From IMG/VR virus record IMGVR_UViG_3300009104_001210, positions 152,423 to 216,422 of that record: 64,000 nucleotides of DNA, one strand, 5' to 3'. Shown here one piece after another: positions 47,328 through 56,765 of the stretch (position 1 is the stretch's first letter; each line of letters opens with the position of its first letter). The notes under the pieces were generated by a model. The model did no database searches and had not been told where the DNA came from. It saw only the letters and a list, made by a program, of their open reading frames with translations. Position numbers and translations under genes: made by a program. The stretch is from a virus.

Positions 47328-48045
47328 AAAGAAAAAGAGGAAAATGTATTTTGGACAAGTAACTGAAGATGCTATCGTAAGATATAATAAATCAGAAGAT
47401 CCTATTTTAAGAAATACAATTTATAATGACTATATTCGAAAACCATTTGAGAAATTGGCAGAGAATATCATCCACACTTTTAAGTTTTATTACTTTGATG
47501 TTCCAAGTGAAGATGTAAAACATGAAGTAGTTTCATTTCTTGTTATGAATATGCACAAATATAAAGAGGGTAAAGGAAAAGCATTTTCTTACTTCAGTAT
47601 TGTTGCTAAGAATTATTTAATTCTACATAACAATAATAATTACAAAAAAATGAAAGCTACCGATGATCTAGATGTTTTAGATTTTTCAAGAAACATTAGT
47701 AGTGAGCAAGAACAAAAAGTAGTTAAAGATTACTATGAAGTTTTCTTTGATGAAATGTTAGAGTATTGGGATGTTCATCTTACAGAATTATTTAAACGCA
47801 AAAAAGATTTAAATGTTGCTGATTCTGTAATTTATTTGTTTAAGAATAGAGATAACATAGAAAACTTTAATAAGAAAGCTTTGTATATCTTGATCAGAGA
47901 ACGAACAGGTTCTAATACTCAACATATTACTAGAGTAATAAATCAAATGAAAAAACAATATACTAAGATGCAAAAAGTATTTCAAGCATCAGGTTCTGTT
48001 ACTAATATGACTACGGGATCGTATATGAATGTTTTATTTTCTTAA
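47314..48045 (+). CDS. Late-transcription sigma factor, gp55-like
   Basis: 243 aa. Residues ~50-125 (YIRKPFEKLAENIIHTFKFY, HEVVSFLVMNMHKYKEGKGKAFSYFSIVAKNYLI) match the region 2-like core of the T4 gp55 family, which replaces host sigma70 on late promoters. The C-terminal helix-turn-helix-like YLFKNRDNIENFNKKALYILIRERTG may contact DNA. It ends just before a strong bidirectional terminator. The recurring TATTTATA element is a candidate target. Confidence 0.88.
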   Translation: MPVVKKKKRKMYFGQVTEDAIVRYNKSEDPILRNTIYNDYIRKPFEKLAENIIHTFKFYYFDVPSEDVKHEVVSFLVMNMHKYKEGKGKAFSYFSIVAKNYLILHNNNNYKKMKATDDLDVLDFSRNISSEQEQKVVKDYYEVFFDEMLEYWDVHLTELFKRKKDLNVADSVIYLFKNRDNIENFNKKALYILIRERTGSNTQHITRVINQMKKQYTKMQKVFQASGSVTNMTTGSYMNVLFS

Positions 48046-48065
48046 TTAGAGAATAACATATAATA

Positions 48066-48093
48066 AAAAAGGGGACCACATGGTCCCCTTTTT
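48066..48093. terminator. Bidirectional rho-independent terminator
   Basis: GGGGACCA (48071-48078) pairs with TGGTCCCC (48081-48088), flanked by AAAAA before and TTTTT after, so it can stop transcripts from both the sigma-factor gene and the minus-strand gene at 48135. Confidence 0.93.
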
Positions 48094-48134
48094 ATGTGTC
48101 CTATATTTGTAGGAAATATAAGACGTATTCCGTC

Positions 48135-48356
48135 CTACTTGCGGAATAAACCCACCAACACCAATAAGGCGACAAGTCCAGCGAAACCAGACTCGCCAAA
48201 CGTATTTATGATGGATGTCAGGTTACCTATAACATTCACACCAAAGACACCTGTTCCAAATATTACTTCAGAAACAGCACCTATGGCGACAAAAGACATG
48301 AGTAAATGAGCTAAGTCATCAACCCACCCTTTAACTTGTGTTATGATTTCCTTCAT
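48135..48356 (-). CDS. Small two-helix membrane protein on the minus strand
   Basis: 73 aa, minus-strand ATG with GGGAG eight bases upstream on that strand. Two strong hydrophobic segments (LLMSFVAIGAVSEVIFGTGVFG and FAGLVALLVLVGLF) connected by a short loop. Could be a holin or an exclusion peptide. It shares the terminator at 48066 with the sigma-factor gene. A terminator-like hairpin on its own strand lies directly before its ribosome site. Confidence 0.75.
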   Translation of the reverse strand: MKEIITQVKGWVDDLAHLLMSFVAIGAVSEVIFGTGVFGVNVIGNLTSIINTFGESGFAGLVALLVLVGLFRK

Positions 48357-48378
48357 CGGTTTTCTCCCGTTAGTTAAC

Positions 48379-48416
48379 AAAAAAAAGGTTGCTCAGTTGG
48401 AATAACCAAGCAACCT
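48379..48416 (-). terminator. Terminator/attenuator hairpin in the minus-strand leader
   Basis: On the minus strand AGGTTGCT (48416-48409), a 15-base loop, AGCAACCT (48393-48386), then T run (48386-48379). It sits 23 bases before the minus-strand ATG, too close for a promoter between, so it should attenuate or block read-through into that gene. Confidence 0.75.
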
Positions 48417-48448
48417 CTACAATAACTATGTAAAATCTTATAATTTTA

Positions 48449-48456
48449 TATTTATA
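48449..48456 (+). promoter_or_regulatory. Candidate late promoter before the virion module
   Basis: TATTTATA within an A/T-rich gap of 100 bases, 64 bases before the first tail-module start. Same octamer as the other proposed late promoters; the downstream TATAAT could also be a host -10. Confidence 0.35.
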
Positions 48457-48520
48457 TAATGAAACATCTTTTGGAAATTACAATAGGTTAAATCTTAACT
48501 GAATATAAAACGGAGTTTAA

Positions 48521-48910
48521 ATGGCTACAGATTATGAAGTATTTGAAGGTAAATCTCTATCTGACGTATTCAAAGATATTTACGACAATACTGAGAAAAA
48601 TAGAAAGCAATTAGATGTATTAACAAGGGAACTTGTATCCTTTATTAAAGATGGTGATACTGCAGTTCAAATTGTTCCTATGTTAAAAGAATACCTCGAA
48701 ATCAACGTAAAAAATGATGATCAGTTGGTTAAAATAGCAGGTATAGTTCAAAGATTAATTGCAGCAGATGGAAAAGTTGGCTCTGAAGATGCCTTTGCAT
48801 TATCAGATACAGAGAAAGAACAGTTAATGAAAGCTGTAGAGTCTACCGTAGAAGATGTACAAAAATATTCTGATAAAATTTCGACGGAAATAAATTCATT
48901 GGAAGATTAA
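48521..48910 (+). CDS. Conserved hypothetical protein at the head of the tail module
   Basis: 129 aa with GGAG nine bases before ATG. Two helical halves (LSDVFKDIYDNTEKNRKQLDVL and MLKEYLEINVKNDDQLVKIAGIVQRL) with an acidic coiled-coil tail. Proteins of this kind precede baseplate genes in marine T4-like phages. Exact role unknown. Confidence 0.65.
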   Translation: MATDYEVFEGKSLSDVFKDIYDNTEKNRKQLDVLTRELVSFIKDGDTAVQIVPMLKEYLEINVKNDDQLVKIAGIVQRLIAADGKVGSEDAFALSDTEKEQLMKAVESTVEDVQKYSDKISTEINSLED

Positions 48911-50332
48911 ATGTCTAAAATCACAATACCTGATAGCTTACTATCACAAGTTGGATATACAAATATCTATGACGTTGATAATCAGGTTAGAAAAATATTA
49001 ACACCAGTTGTTAATCAAATCAATTCTTTATTTAGTCAAACAGCTGGAGAGTTGGCTGAAGTAAGAGAAGTGTATGCTATTGAGAATCAACTACCATTAA
49101 CTGAAGAAGGTTTACCAAATTATAAATTACTTGGTGCAATAAAAATACGAACTGTTTTACAAGATCAATATTTAAGTGAAGAAGAATTACCTATAGCCGT
49201 ACCATTAGATCCTAATATTAAAAGTTTTCCTGTAAAAGGAGAATATGTTTTTGTTGAAAGTATTTTTGGAGATAAGTTTTATTCGAGAAGAATAAATATA
49301 CACAATAATCCTAATAACTCATCACATACAGGATTAAGTAGCAAGTTTAGTATAAGTTCTAAAAACAGTTCAGATAAGAAAACATTAGAGACTGCTAATA
49401 CGGGAATAGCAAAAAATGTAGATGATGCTGAAGTAATTCCATTAGGAGACTTTTTTCAATCTGATTTTAATTTTAGACAGTTAATTCCAAACGAAGGTGA
49501 TGTAATTGTAAGTGGTAGATTTGGAAATTCTGTTAGGTTGGGTAGTAATATTGTAAATGGGGTTCAAAATTCGCCAAATGTAAAATTGAGAGCAGGACAA
49601 TTACAAGATGCTGTAAAATTTGATGAAGAAGGTTTGGTAGAATCTTTAAATGAATCACGTTTTGTACCTGTAACAGAAAATATAAATTCTGATGGATCTT
49701 CATTGTGGATGACTACTGATGAAGTTATTCCATTAAAACCTGCTACATTCGATTCCACAGATTTCTATTTATCTACAGTAAAGGAAAAGGATAGAATTGA
49801 AGAGTTTGGTGGTAAGCAAGTTGTATTGAATTCTGGTAGATTGATATTTAATAGTAAGGAAAGTGGAATATATGGATTTAGTAATGGGCCAGTAGAGATA
49901 TCTACCTTAAATGGTTTTGGTATATCTGCTCAGCAATATGTAGATATTAACAGTCCAATAATAGAATTTGGTAGAGGTGAAGAAAAAACCAAAGCAGTTA
50001 ATGTTAGAACAGTTAATTTTGATGTTGAGAATACAAAAGGTTACTCTACATTAGCAAGTAAAGGAATACGTTTAGGGCAGGGAAATTATGAACCTGCTGT
50101 AAAAGGAAATGAATTACAGGATATACTTACTGATATGATGGATACTATAAGTGATTTAGCATCAGCAGTAACTACGATAGCAGTAACACCTATTACGATT
50201 CCTGTATTAGTAACACCAACACCACAAGCATATGCATCTGAAGCAGCAAAAACTGCACAGGTCATGAGTTTATTAGCAGGGTTACAGATTAAGTTAAATA
50301 GAATGTTAAGTCGTGTGGTTGAAGTAGAATAA
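48911..50332 (+). CDS. Baseplate hub protein, gp5-like OB-fold
   Basis: 473 aa. FPVKGEYVFVESIFGDKFYSRRIN and EGDVIVSGRFGNSVRLGS fit the OB-fold of the T4 gp5 N-terminal domain as found in marine myoviruses. The middle (VVLNSGRLIFNSKESGIYGFS, ISAQQYVDINSP) is a repetitive beta-prism-like part. No lysozyme domain is visible. The C-terminus is helical, with a hydrophobic run (TTIAVTPITIPVLVTPTPQAY). Starts directly after the preceding stop. Confidence 0.82.
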   Translation: MSKITIPDSLLSQVGYTNIYDVDNQVRKILTPVVNQINSLFSQTAGELAEVREVYAIENQLPLTEEGLPNYKLLGAIKIRTVLQDQYLSEEELPIAVPLDPNIKSFPVKGEYVFVESIFGDKFYSRRINIHNNPNNSSHTGLSSKFSISSKNSSDKKTLETANTGIAKNVDDAEVIPLGDFFQSDFNFRQLIPNEGDVIVSGRFGNSVRLGSNIVNGVQNSPNVKLRAGQLQDAVKFDEEGLVESLNESRFVPVTENINSDGSSLWMTTDEVIPLKPATFDSTDFYLSTVKEKDRIEEFGGKQVVLNSGRLIFNSKESGIYGFSNGPVEISTLNGFGISAQQYVDINSPIIEFGRGEEKTKAVNVRTVNFDVENTKGYSTLASKGIRLGQGNYEPAVKGNELQDILTDMMDTISDLASAVTTIAVTPITIPVLVTPTPQAYASEAAKTAQVMSLLAGLQIKLNRMLSRVVEVE

Positions 50333-50347
50333 AACAAGAGGTATAAA

Positions 50348-50836
50348 ATGAAGAAATCAGATCTCATTAAAGTTATAAGAAAAATAGTTAGTGAAGAGGT
50401 TAAAAAAGAAGTAAATAAGATATTTATTAAAGAGAATAAGTCAATATCTGAAAAAACGTTCAAAGAACCTATCAGAAAACAATATAAAACTAAACCTAAG
50501 AAAAAAGTTCGTTATACATCAAATGAATCTTTAAATAAGGTTTTGAATGAAACTGTTGGTGGACTTCCACAAGAAGGTGGAATGATGAGCGGAGCAAGTA
50601 TATCTGAAGAAGAATATCCTGATATGGGTGGTAAACAATATACTACACAAAATATGGCTGATGTTTTAGGTTATGGTGATATAGTATCAGCAGATCCACA
50701 ACATGGTAGAGATAAACTAGCAGCACAAACTTTAGCAGAAAAAGGTGTAACACCTGATCAAGTAGGTGATGGTGTTGTAAAAGCACTCACAAGAGATTAT
50801 AGTGGTTTAATGAAAGTAATGAATAAGGGTAAATAA
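50348..50836 (+). CDS. Hypothetical structural-region protein
   Basis: 162 aa. Basic N-terminal helix (DLIKVIRKIVSEEVKKEVNKIF), then EPIRKQYKTKPKKKVRYT and LNKVLNETVGGLP, a layout that recurs between gp5-like and gp25-like genes in marine phages. The second half is A/G/D-rich. Likely virion assembly; one-base overlap with the gp25-like gene. Confidence 0.6.
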   Translation: MKKSDLIKVIRKIVSEEVKKEVNKIFIKENKSISEKTFKEPIRKQYKTKPKKKVRYTSNESLNKVLNETVGGLPQEGGMMSGASISEEEYPDMGGKQYTTQNMADVLGYGDIVSADPQHGRDKLAAQTLAEKGVTPDQVGDGVVKALTRDYSGLMKVMNKGK

Positions 50837-51243
50837 TGTCATCTATAGCAAACGATTTAAATCCTGATACCTTTGTAGGTTTATCTTTTCCATTAGGAAG
50901 AGATACATCAGGAACTTGGTTTAAAAGGCACAAGACTCTTTTAGAACAAGCTAGAGATAATTTAAAAAATTTGTTATTAACTAATGTTGGAGAAAGACCA
51001 GCTCAGCCAGAATTTGGTTCTCGACTATTATCAGTTGTTTTTGAGTTTAAAGATGATAGTTTAATTGAAGAAGTTATAAATGAAGCAGTAGATAGATGGC
51101 TACCTTATATTAATATAAAAGCAATAAATACTACAGTAGAACCAAGAAATCCAAATCAACTTAATGTTGAAATAAAATTCGGAGTAACTACTGATCCTGA
51201 AGCAACGGAACAAATTACATTAGATTTTGCTCAAGGTGAATAG
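50836..51243 (+). CDS. Baseplate wedge protein gp25-like
   Basis: 135 aa, standard length. LSFPLGRDTSGTWF, LEQARDNLKNLLLTNVGERPAQPEFGSRL and FEFKDDSLIEEVINEAVDRWLPYI match the gp25/GPW family, which joins the baseplate wedge and sheath initiation. Strong identification. The gp6-like gene starts ten bases downstream. Confidence 0.95.
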   Translation: MSSIANDLNPDTFVGLSFPLGRDTSGTWFKRHKTLLEQARDNLKNLLLTNVGERPAQPEFGSRLLSVVFEFKDDSLIEEVINEAVDRWLPYINIKAINTTVEPRNPNQLNVEIKFGVTTDPEATEQITLDFAQGE

Positions 51244-51253
51244 GAGAATATAA

Positions 51254-52933
51254 ATGCCAACAAATACCGTAGGGCCAAAAACAGATATTAGCAAAGATGT
51301 TAAATATCTTAATAAAGATTTTCAAGGATTTAGAAATGATTTGATAGAATTTGCTAAAACTTATTTTCCAACAAGTTATACGGATTTTAATGAATCAAGT
51401 CCTGGAATGATGTTTATAGAAATGGCAGCTTATATTGGTGATGTTCTTTCTTATTATGTAGATAATCAATTTAAAGAATCTTTAATGGCATATGCTGAAG
51501 AAAAAAGAACTATATTGGATATAGCACAATCTTTAGGATATAAACCAAAAATTAGTTATCCATCATTTGTAACTTTAGATGTTTATCAAACTGTACCAGC
51601 TGTTGGTGCTGCAGATGCTGTTAGACCAAATATGAATTATGCTTTAACTGTTAAAAGTAATACGAGAGCAAAATCAGTTACTACAGGAAAAACTTTTAGA
51701 TTTTTAGATGATGTTAATTTTAAATATTCAAGTTCTTACGATTCTACTACAGTTTCTATTTTTGAAACAAATAGTAATGTTCCTACAAAATATTTGTTAA
51801 AGAAAAGAGTTAGGGCTGTTAGTGGTGAAATAAAAGAAGAATTGTTTACTTTCGTAACAGCAGTTAAGTATGATAAAGTAGTATTATCTAATCCAAAAGT
51901 TATTGATATAATTTCAGTAACCGATAGTGATGGAAACTTATGGTATGAAGTTCCTTTCTTAGCACAAGATACAATATATGATGAAGTGGAGAATGTATCA
52001 GCAAATGATTCTGATTTAACTCAATATAATGATACTGCACCTTATCTATTAAAGTTAAGAAAGACACCACGAAGATTTACAACATATGTTAGAGATGATA
52101 ATAGAACTGAGTTAAGATTTGGTGCAGGTGTTTCGGATAATCCTGATGAGGAGATAGTTCCAAATCCAGATAACGTTGGTTCTAGTTTACCAGGAGGTGT
52201 TTCAAAATTAGACCAAGCGTTTGATCCAGCAAACTTTCTTAATACAAGAACTTATGGATTAGCACCAGCCAACACAACATTGACAATTAAGTATACTGTA
52301 GGTGGTGGTATCGAAGATAATGTTTTTTCTAATGATATTAAAAATTTAAGTGATATTTCATATGAAATAGACGAATCTAATTTAGTAGCTGGTACTGTTA
52401 CACAAGTTAAAGAATCTGTAGCAGTTAACAATCCTGATCCTGCTACAGGTGGTAGATCGGGTGAATCATTGACTGAAATTAAACAAAATTCTTTAGCATA
52501 TTTTCAAGCACAAAGTAGAGCAGTTACGAAAGAGGATTATATGGTAAGAGCATTATCATTACCACAAAGATTTGGGAACATAGCAAAAGTATATCTTGTT
52601 CAAGATGAACAACTAAATCAATCTGAAGAACAAGTTCAAGAGCCAGAAGTTAGTGTACAAGATGCAGCACCAGCACTTGAACAACAAATTGAAGAAATTT
52701 CACCTATAAGACAAGTTAAAGCAGACATGAAATCTGCAGCAGCTACACCAGCTTTAGAATCACCTGTTAAAGTTAGAAAAACTATAGCAAAAGCTAGAAA
52801 AGTATCACGTTCACAGAAAGTTCAAGCAAGAAAAGGTAAAGGTAGACCTGCTAGTAATATAAGAAAAGGTGGAATTAGTCGTGGTCGTCCAATGTCAGAT
52901 AAAGGTGCAACAAAAGGTAAAAGGGGAGGATAG
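51254..52933 (+). CDS. Baseplate wedge gp6-like, N-terminal part
   Basis: 559 aa. DVKYLNKDFQGFRNDLIEFAKTYFPTSYTDFNESSPGMMFIEMAAYIGDVLSYYVDNQF is the gp6 N-terminal hallmark. VTKEDYMVRALSLPQRFGNIAKVYLVQDE ends the normal core; about 120 further residues are low-complexity (Q/E/P then K/A/R/G-rich, finishing GRPASNIRKGGISRGRPM and KGKRGG). In related phages the gp6 C-terminal domain follows in the same polypeptide; here TAG stops it and GTG at 52933 starts the rest. Confidence 0.9.
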   Translation: MPTNTVGPKTDISKDVKYLNKDFQGFRNDLIEFAKTYFPTSYTDFNESSPGMMFIEMAAYIGDVLSYYVDNQFKESLMAYAEEKRTILDIAQSLGYKPKISYPSFVTLDVYQTVPAVGAADAVRPNMNYALTVKSNTRAKSVTTGKTFRFLDDVNFKYSSSYDSTTVSIFETNSNVPTKYLLKKRVRAVSGEIKEELFTFVTAVKYDKVVLSNPKVIDIISVTDSDGNLWYEVPFLAQDTIYDEVENVSANDSDLTQYNDTAPYLLKLRKTPRRFTTYVRDDNRTELRFGAGVSDNPDEEIVPNPDNVGSSLPGGVSKLDQAFDPANFLNTRTYGLAPANTTLTIKYTVGGGIEDNVFSNDIKNLSDISYEIDESNLVAGTVTQVKESVAVNNPDPATGGRSGESLTEIKQNSLAYFQAQSRAVTKEDYMVRALSLPQRFGNIAKVYLVQDEQLNQSEEQVQEPEVSVQDAAPALEQQIEEISPIRQVKADMKSAAATPALESPVKVRKTIAKARKVSRSQKVQARKGKGRPASNIRKGGISRGRPMSDKGATKGKRGG

Positions 52934-53502
52934 TGGCAACAAAAAAACAAGCATCAAGAATACCTAATCCATTAGCATTGAATATGTATGTGTTAGGATA
53001 TGATGCAAATAAAAAATTAACAAATTTAAATCAAGCCGTTAAAGAAAATTTACAAACTTATCTTGGTCAATACAGAATGGTTACTGATGCGATTAATATT
53101 AAAAACGCTTATGTAATAAACATTGGTGTTCAGTTTAGTATTATGACAAGAGCAAATTATAATAAGAGTGAAGTTTTATTAAGATCTATTCAAACAGTTA
53201 AAACATTTTTTGATATTGATAGGTGGCAAGTAAATCAACCAATTATATTATCAGATTTAGTTTATCAATTAAGTTTAGTAGATGGTGTAGCATCAGTAGT
53301 TCCACCTGTAGAAGATAATTCACAATCTCTGCCAATTGTAATAAAAAACAAATATAAAGTAGCAAATGGTTATTCTGGTAATCTATATGATATGGCTGCA
53401 GCTACAAAGAATGGTGTTATTTATCCATCATTAGATCCTTCAATTTTTGAATTAAAATATCCATCTACAGATATTGAAGGTAGGGTAGTAGGAGATCAAT
53501 AA
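52933..53502 (+). CDS. gp6-like baseplate wedge, C-terminal part (GTG start)
   Basis: 189 aa, GTG start sharing its G with the preceding TAG. NPLALNMYVLGYDANKKLTNLNQAVKENLQTYLGQYRMVTDAINI, FFDIDRWQVNQPI and LVDGVASVVPP match the C-terminal domain of marine gp6. Together with the 51254 gene it makes up the whole wedge protein as two chains. Next gene overlaps by one base. Confidence 0.85.
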   Translation: MATKKQASRIPNPLALNMYVLGYDANKKLTNLNQAVKENLQTYLGQYRMVTDAINIKNAYVINIGVQFSIMTRANYNKSEVLLRSIQTVKTFFDIDRWQVNQPIILSDLVYQLSLVDGVASVVPPVEDNSQSLPIVIKNKYKVANGYSGNLYDMAAATKNGVIYPSLDPSIFELKYPSTDIEGRVVGDQ

Positions 53503-54641
53503 TGAATTATTTTGAATTTGCTACAGCAGACGCAACATTATATGAGGGTGAAGCAACCCAATCAGTAAACACAGGTTTAGATCCTATACTTGAAGTTCGT
53601 AAAGATATGAATGATTCGGGGACAGTAATTGCTGTTTCTCGTGCTTTAATTAAATTTGATTTATCATATATTAAAAGTTCAGTAACAAATGGTTTAATAC
53701 CAAAAAGTGCAAAGTATTATTTAAATTTATATGATGCAGGTTCTTCAGAATTACCATCATCACAAACACTTTATGGTTATCCCGTAAGTCAATCATGGGT
53801 ACAAGGAGATGGAACTTATGGTGATAATCCAAAAACAACTGAAGGTGTTAGTTGGAGATATCGTGATGGAGAAACATCAGGTACACAATGGATTTTGTCA
53901 AGTAATGATACGGGTGGAACTTGGTTTAGTGGTAGTTATGCAGGTGGAACAAGAAACTTAACTTGTTCTGCTTCTTTATCATACGAAACTACAGATATTA
54001 GAATGGATGTAACTGATATTGTTCATGGTTGGATATATAGTAGTTCTGCTTTTCCAAATGAAGGATTTATGATAAAGAGAAGTGGTAGTGTAGGAAATGC
54101 AAATTCAAGTGTAGATGAAGGAAGTACTACTGCTTTTGGACAATTAAAATTCTTTTCAAGAGACACATCTACAATTTATCCGCCAAAGTTAGAAGCAGAA
54201 TGGAATAGTAGCGCTTGGAGTACAGGTTCTTTAGCACCACTTACAGGTTCTGCATTAGAAGATACTGTAGTTTATTTTACAGGAATGAGAGGTGAATATA
54301 AACAAAACAGTAAAATTAAATTTAAACTTGTAGGAAGAGAAAGATATCCTAAGAAAACATTTTCTACAACTTCTCAAAATTTAGTTGTAAAACATTTTCC
54401 AAGTGCTAGTGTTTGGTTTTCTGTTAAAGACGCTTTGACAGAAGATGTAATAATTCCATTTGGAACAGGATCGTATATATCATGTGATTCTTCAGGACAT
54501 TATTTTAATATGTGGATGAATGGACTTCAAGCAGAAAGATATTATAAGTTTGAAATAAAAGTTCAGAGTGGTTCAAAAACAGATGCTAATCAAATTGTAA
54601 ATTATTATGATGATGATTGGACATTTAAAGTGGTTAGATAA
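53502..54641 (+). CDS. DNRLRE-like virion structural protein
   Basis: 379 aa. TADATLYEGEATQSVNTGLDPILEV with SRALIKFDLSYI resembles DNRLRE/CBM96 domains, beta-sandwiches found in surface and virion proteins. QSWVQGDGTYGDNPKTTEGVSWRYRDG continues that fold. The last ~130 residues form another beta-rich domain. Position after gp6 suggests a baseplate- or tail-associated part, perhaps binding host glycan. One-base overlaps both sides. Confidence 0.72.
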   Translation: MNYFEFATADATLYEGEATQSVNTGLDPILEVRKDMNDSGTVIAVSRALIKFDLSYIKSSVTNGLIPKSAKYYLNLYDAGSSELPSSQTLYGYPVSQSWVQGDGTYGDNPKTTEGVSWRYRDGETSGTQWILSSNDTGGTWFSGSYAGGTRNLTCSASLSYETTDIRMDVTDIVHGWIYSSSAFPNEGFMIKRSGSVGNANSSVDEGSTTAFGQLKFFSRDTSTIYPPKLEAEWNSSAWSTGSLAPLTGSALEDTVVYFTGMRGEYKQNSKIKFKLVGRERYPKKTFSTTSQNLVVKHFPSASVWFSVKDALTEDVIIPFGTGSYISCDSSGHYFNMWMNGLQAERYYKFEIKVQSGSKTDANQIVNYYDDDWTFKVVR

Positions 54642-55717
54642 TGCCTTATACGCCAGAACAATTAGCAAATAATTCATATTTTGAAAAAGTTTTAGAATCT
54701 AATCGAAAAGAGCAAGTAGATAGTTTTCTAAGAGAAAAGTTAAAAACGGATGCTTCAGGTTCTAATGCTGCAGCTTCGGAAACTATTAGAATGAAAACAG
54801 GAGAATTTGTATCTATTCCTGAATTAGAAGATGCAGGTTCTACTTCACAGCAAGTAACAATTTCAAATAGAACTAGACACATTTCATCTGATGAAAAAGT
54901 TTTTGTAGATAAAGAAATAAAAGAATTATTAAATAATGAACCAGCAAAGGTACTTTCAGTAGAAGAATTTTTTACTGAATATGAAAGATTGAAAACAGTT
55001 ATGTCTGCAGAAGGTAATAGAGATTCGCACAGATATCTTGTAGATACTTCTAAAACATTTATTAATACAGATGATGATGAAGTAGCAAAATTAAAAGCAA
55101 GATTACAAGAAGAATTAGATAAGTTACAGGCAATACAAAAAAGATTAGAAGAAACTACTTTAGCAATTATTGCAGAACAAGAGGCAGAAGCTGCAGAGGA
55201 TGCGGCATATGAGTTATATTATTCAACAATGAGTTCACAATTTTTGAATACAGCTAGACCATATACAAGACAAGAATGGGATGCACATGGAATGCCAGAG
55301 GCTGCAGAAAATAATGGATGGGGCAAATTAAGATTTATAAGAGATGCAGCAGGAAATTATAAAGGTAGTCAACATACTAAAAATAGCATTTCTGTTACAT
55401 ATTATGGTCGTGGTCGAAAGAAAAATAAAAAAGTTCGTAAAGGAAATCAATATTTAGAGGCATCAGTTGAGGCTGTAGGAGATCCTAATTTAACTTACGA
55501 TTGGGTAGATAATAAAACAGGAGTAAGTTTACAATATGATTCTGACGCAGATCATTTTTCGGGTATAGATACACCAACTTTGTCTGTTACACAAGGAAGT
55601 AAATACAAAAATAGTTTTAGTTGTCCAACATTCAAATGTAAAATAAAAGATTCTTCAGGGGAAGTATTCTCTAAATCGGTAGACATTTATAGAAGAACTA
55701 TCTATGGTGGGAGTTAA
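54641..55717 (+). CDS. Virion structural protein with coiled coil and Ig-like end
   Basis: 358 aa. A central coiled coil (EVAKLKARLQEELDKLQAIQKRLEE) joins a helical N-terminal part to a C-terminal domain (LEASVEAVGDPNLTYDWVDNKTGVSLQYD, FSCPTFKCKIKDSSGEVFSKSVDIY) with an Ig/PKD-like beta pattern. Two cysteines sit close together in the last domain. Role probably in the tail; no family recognised. Confidence 0.65.
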   Translation: MPYTPEQLANNSYFEKVLESNRKEQVDSFLREKLKTDASGSNAAASETIRMKTGEFVSIPELEDAGSTSQQVTISNRTRHISSDEKVFVDKEIKELLNNEPAKVLSVEEFFTEYERLKTVMSAEGNRDSHRYLVDTSKTFINTDDDEVAKLKARLQEELDKLQAIQKRLEETTLAIIAEQEAEAAEDAAYELYYSTMSSQFLNTARPYTRQEWDAHGMPEAAENNGWGKLRFIRDAAGNYKGSQHTKNSISVTYYGRGRKKNKKVRKGNQYLEASVEAVGDPNLTYDWVDNKTGVSLQYDSDADHFSGIDTPTLSVTQGSKYKNSFSCPTFKCKIKDSSGEVFSKSVDIYRRTIYGGS

Positions 55718-55719
55718 TA

Positions 55720-56763
55720 ATGCCAATTCCAGGATTCGCAGGCGGAAAACAAGCTAGTGCTGAAATAAGACCTGTAGCAAATACTGCTACAAATACTAGT
55801 ACTGCAAAAAGTAGAGCTGGTTATGTGCCACCAATTACTGTTGATTTTAAAAATGATTTTGGAGAAAAATCAGGAGATTTTATAGAATATTATGTTTATG
55901 ACATGGATGGTAATTTTATAGGATCTGAAATTAGAGAAGGTGGTGTTTCAGGAGATAAAGTAAATTTAAATCCTGGTGAAGATATAAGAGCATTAGGTTT
56001 AATAGCAGGAAAATATAGAATAGTATATAATTTTTTACGACAAAGAGGTGGTAAACCAAGAGTATTTTTCATTGATAGTGATAATGACATTTGGAATGGT
56101 ACAGTTAGAGAAGAAGATGGTAAGTGGTTTAAAGGTGCTGAGTTAGATTTAACTAATCCAACTACAAGAGAAGAAGTTTTTGTTTTTGATGACAATTATT
56201 TAATTCAAGATATATCACCATCAAGAACTGAAGTAAGAGTTATACCAAAGAGTTCTGAAATTGGTGAATATAAAAATGGATTTGCGTCTCTTCAATTTAA
56301 AGAAATACAATATGATCCTGTACTTACTGACATTACAGGAGATATAAGTGTAGATAGTACTGATTCAACAAAACTTGTTGCTAATTTAGACGATTCTGAT
56401 AGTGGTTTTAATGAGAATATGGTTGGTGGAGAATTAATAATTAAAAACGCATTTATAACGGGATATAATACTGATATTATATATAAAAAACATCCAAATC
56501 CAAATTGGGAAGGTCCTCCACCTGAAAATAAAGTAGAAGATGCTAAAACTACAGCAAAAGAAGAAGCAATTCAAAGGCGAGAAAATGCTAAAACTGACCC
56601 ATTACCTCCTGAATCAAAATATGGAGAAGATCCTATAACAGAGATAGATCCAAATGTATTATCTATGCAAGATACAGCTGATGCTAGAGGTGGTGGTTAT
56701 GATCCTGTTACTAACTATGGAGACGGTGAAGGTTGGGAAGGTGATATGGGTGGAGATATATAG
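55720..56763 (+). CDS. Virion structural protein
   Basis: 347 aa. The first ~40 residues are A/T-rich and disordered, then beta-rich (VDFKNDFGEKSGDFIEYYVYDMDGN, LGLIAGKYRIVYNFLRQRGG), ending in an acidic, Pro/Gly-rich tail (GYDPVTNYGDGEGWEGDMGG). Similar proteins follow gp6 in marine phages. Exact place in the particle is unknown. Confidence 0.62.
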   Translation: MPIPGFAGGKQASAEIRPVANTATNTSTAKSRAGYVPPITVDFKNDFGEKSGDFIEYYVYDMDGNFIGSEIREGGVSGDKVNLNPGEDIRALGLIAGKYRIVYNFLRQRGGKPRVFFIDSDNDIWNGTVREEDGKWFKGAELDLTNPTTREEVFVFDDNYLIQDISPSRTEVRVIPKSSEIGEYKNGFASLQFKEIQYDPVLTDITGDISVDSTDSTKLVANLDDSDSGFNENMVGGELIIKNAFITGYNTDIIYKKHPNPNWEGPPPENKVEDAKTTAKEEAIQRRENAKTDPLPPESKYGEDPITEIDPNVLSMQDTADARGGGYDPVTNYGDGEGWEGDMGGDI

Positions 56764-56765
56764 TT

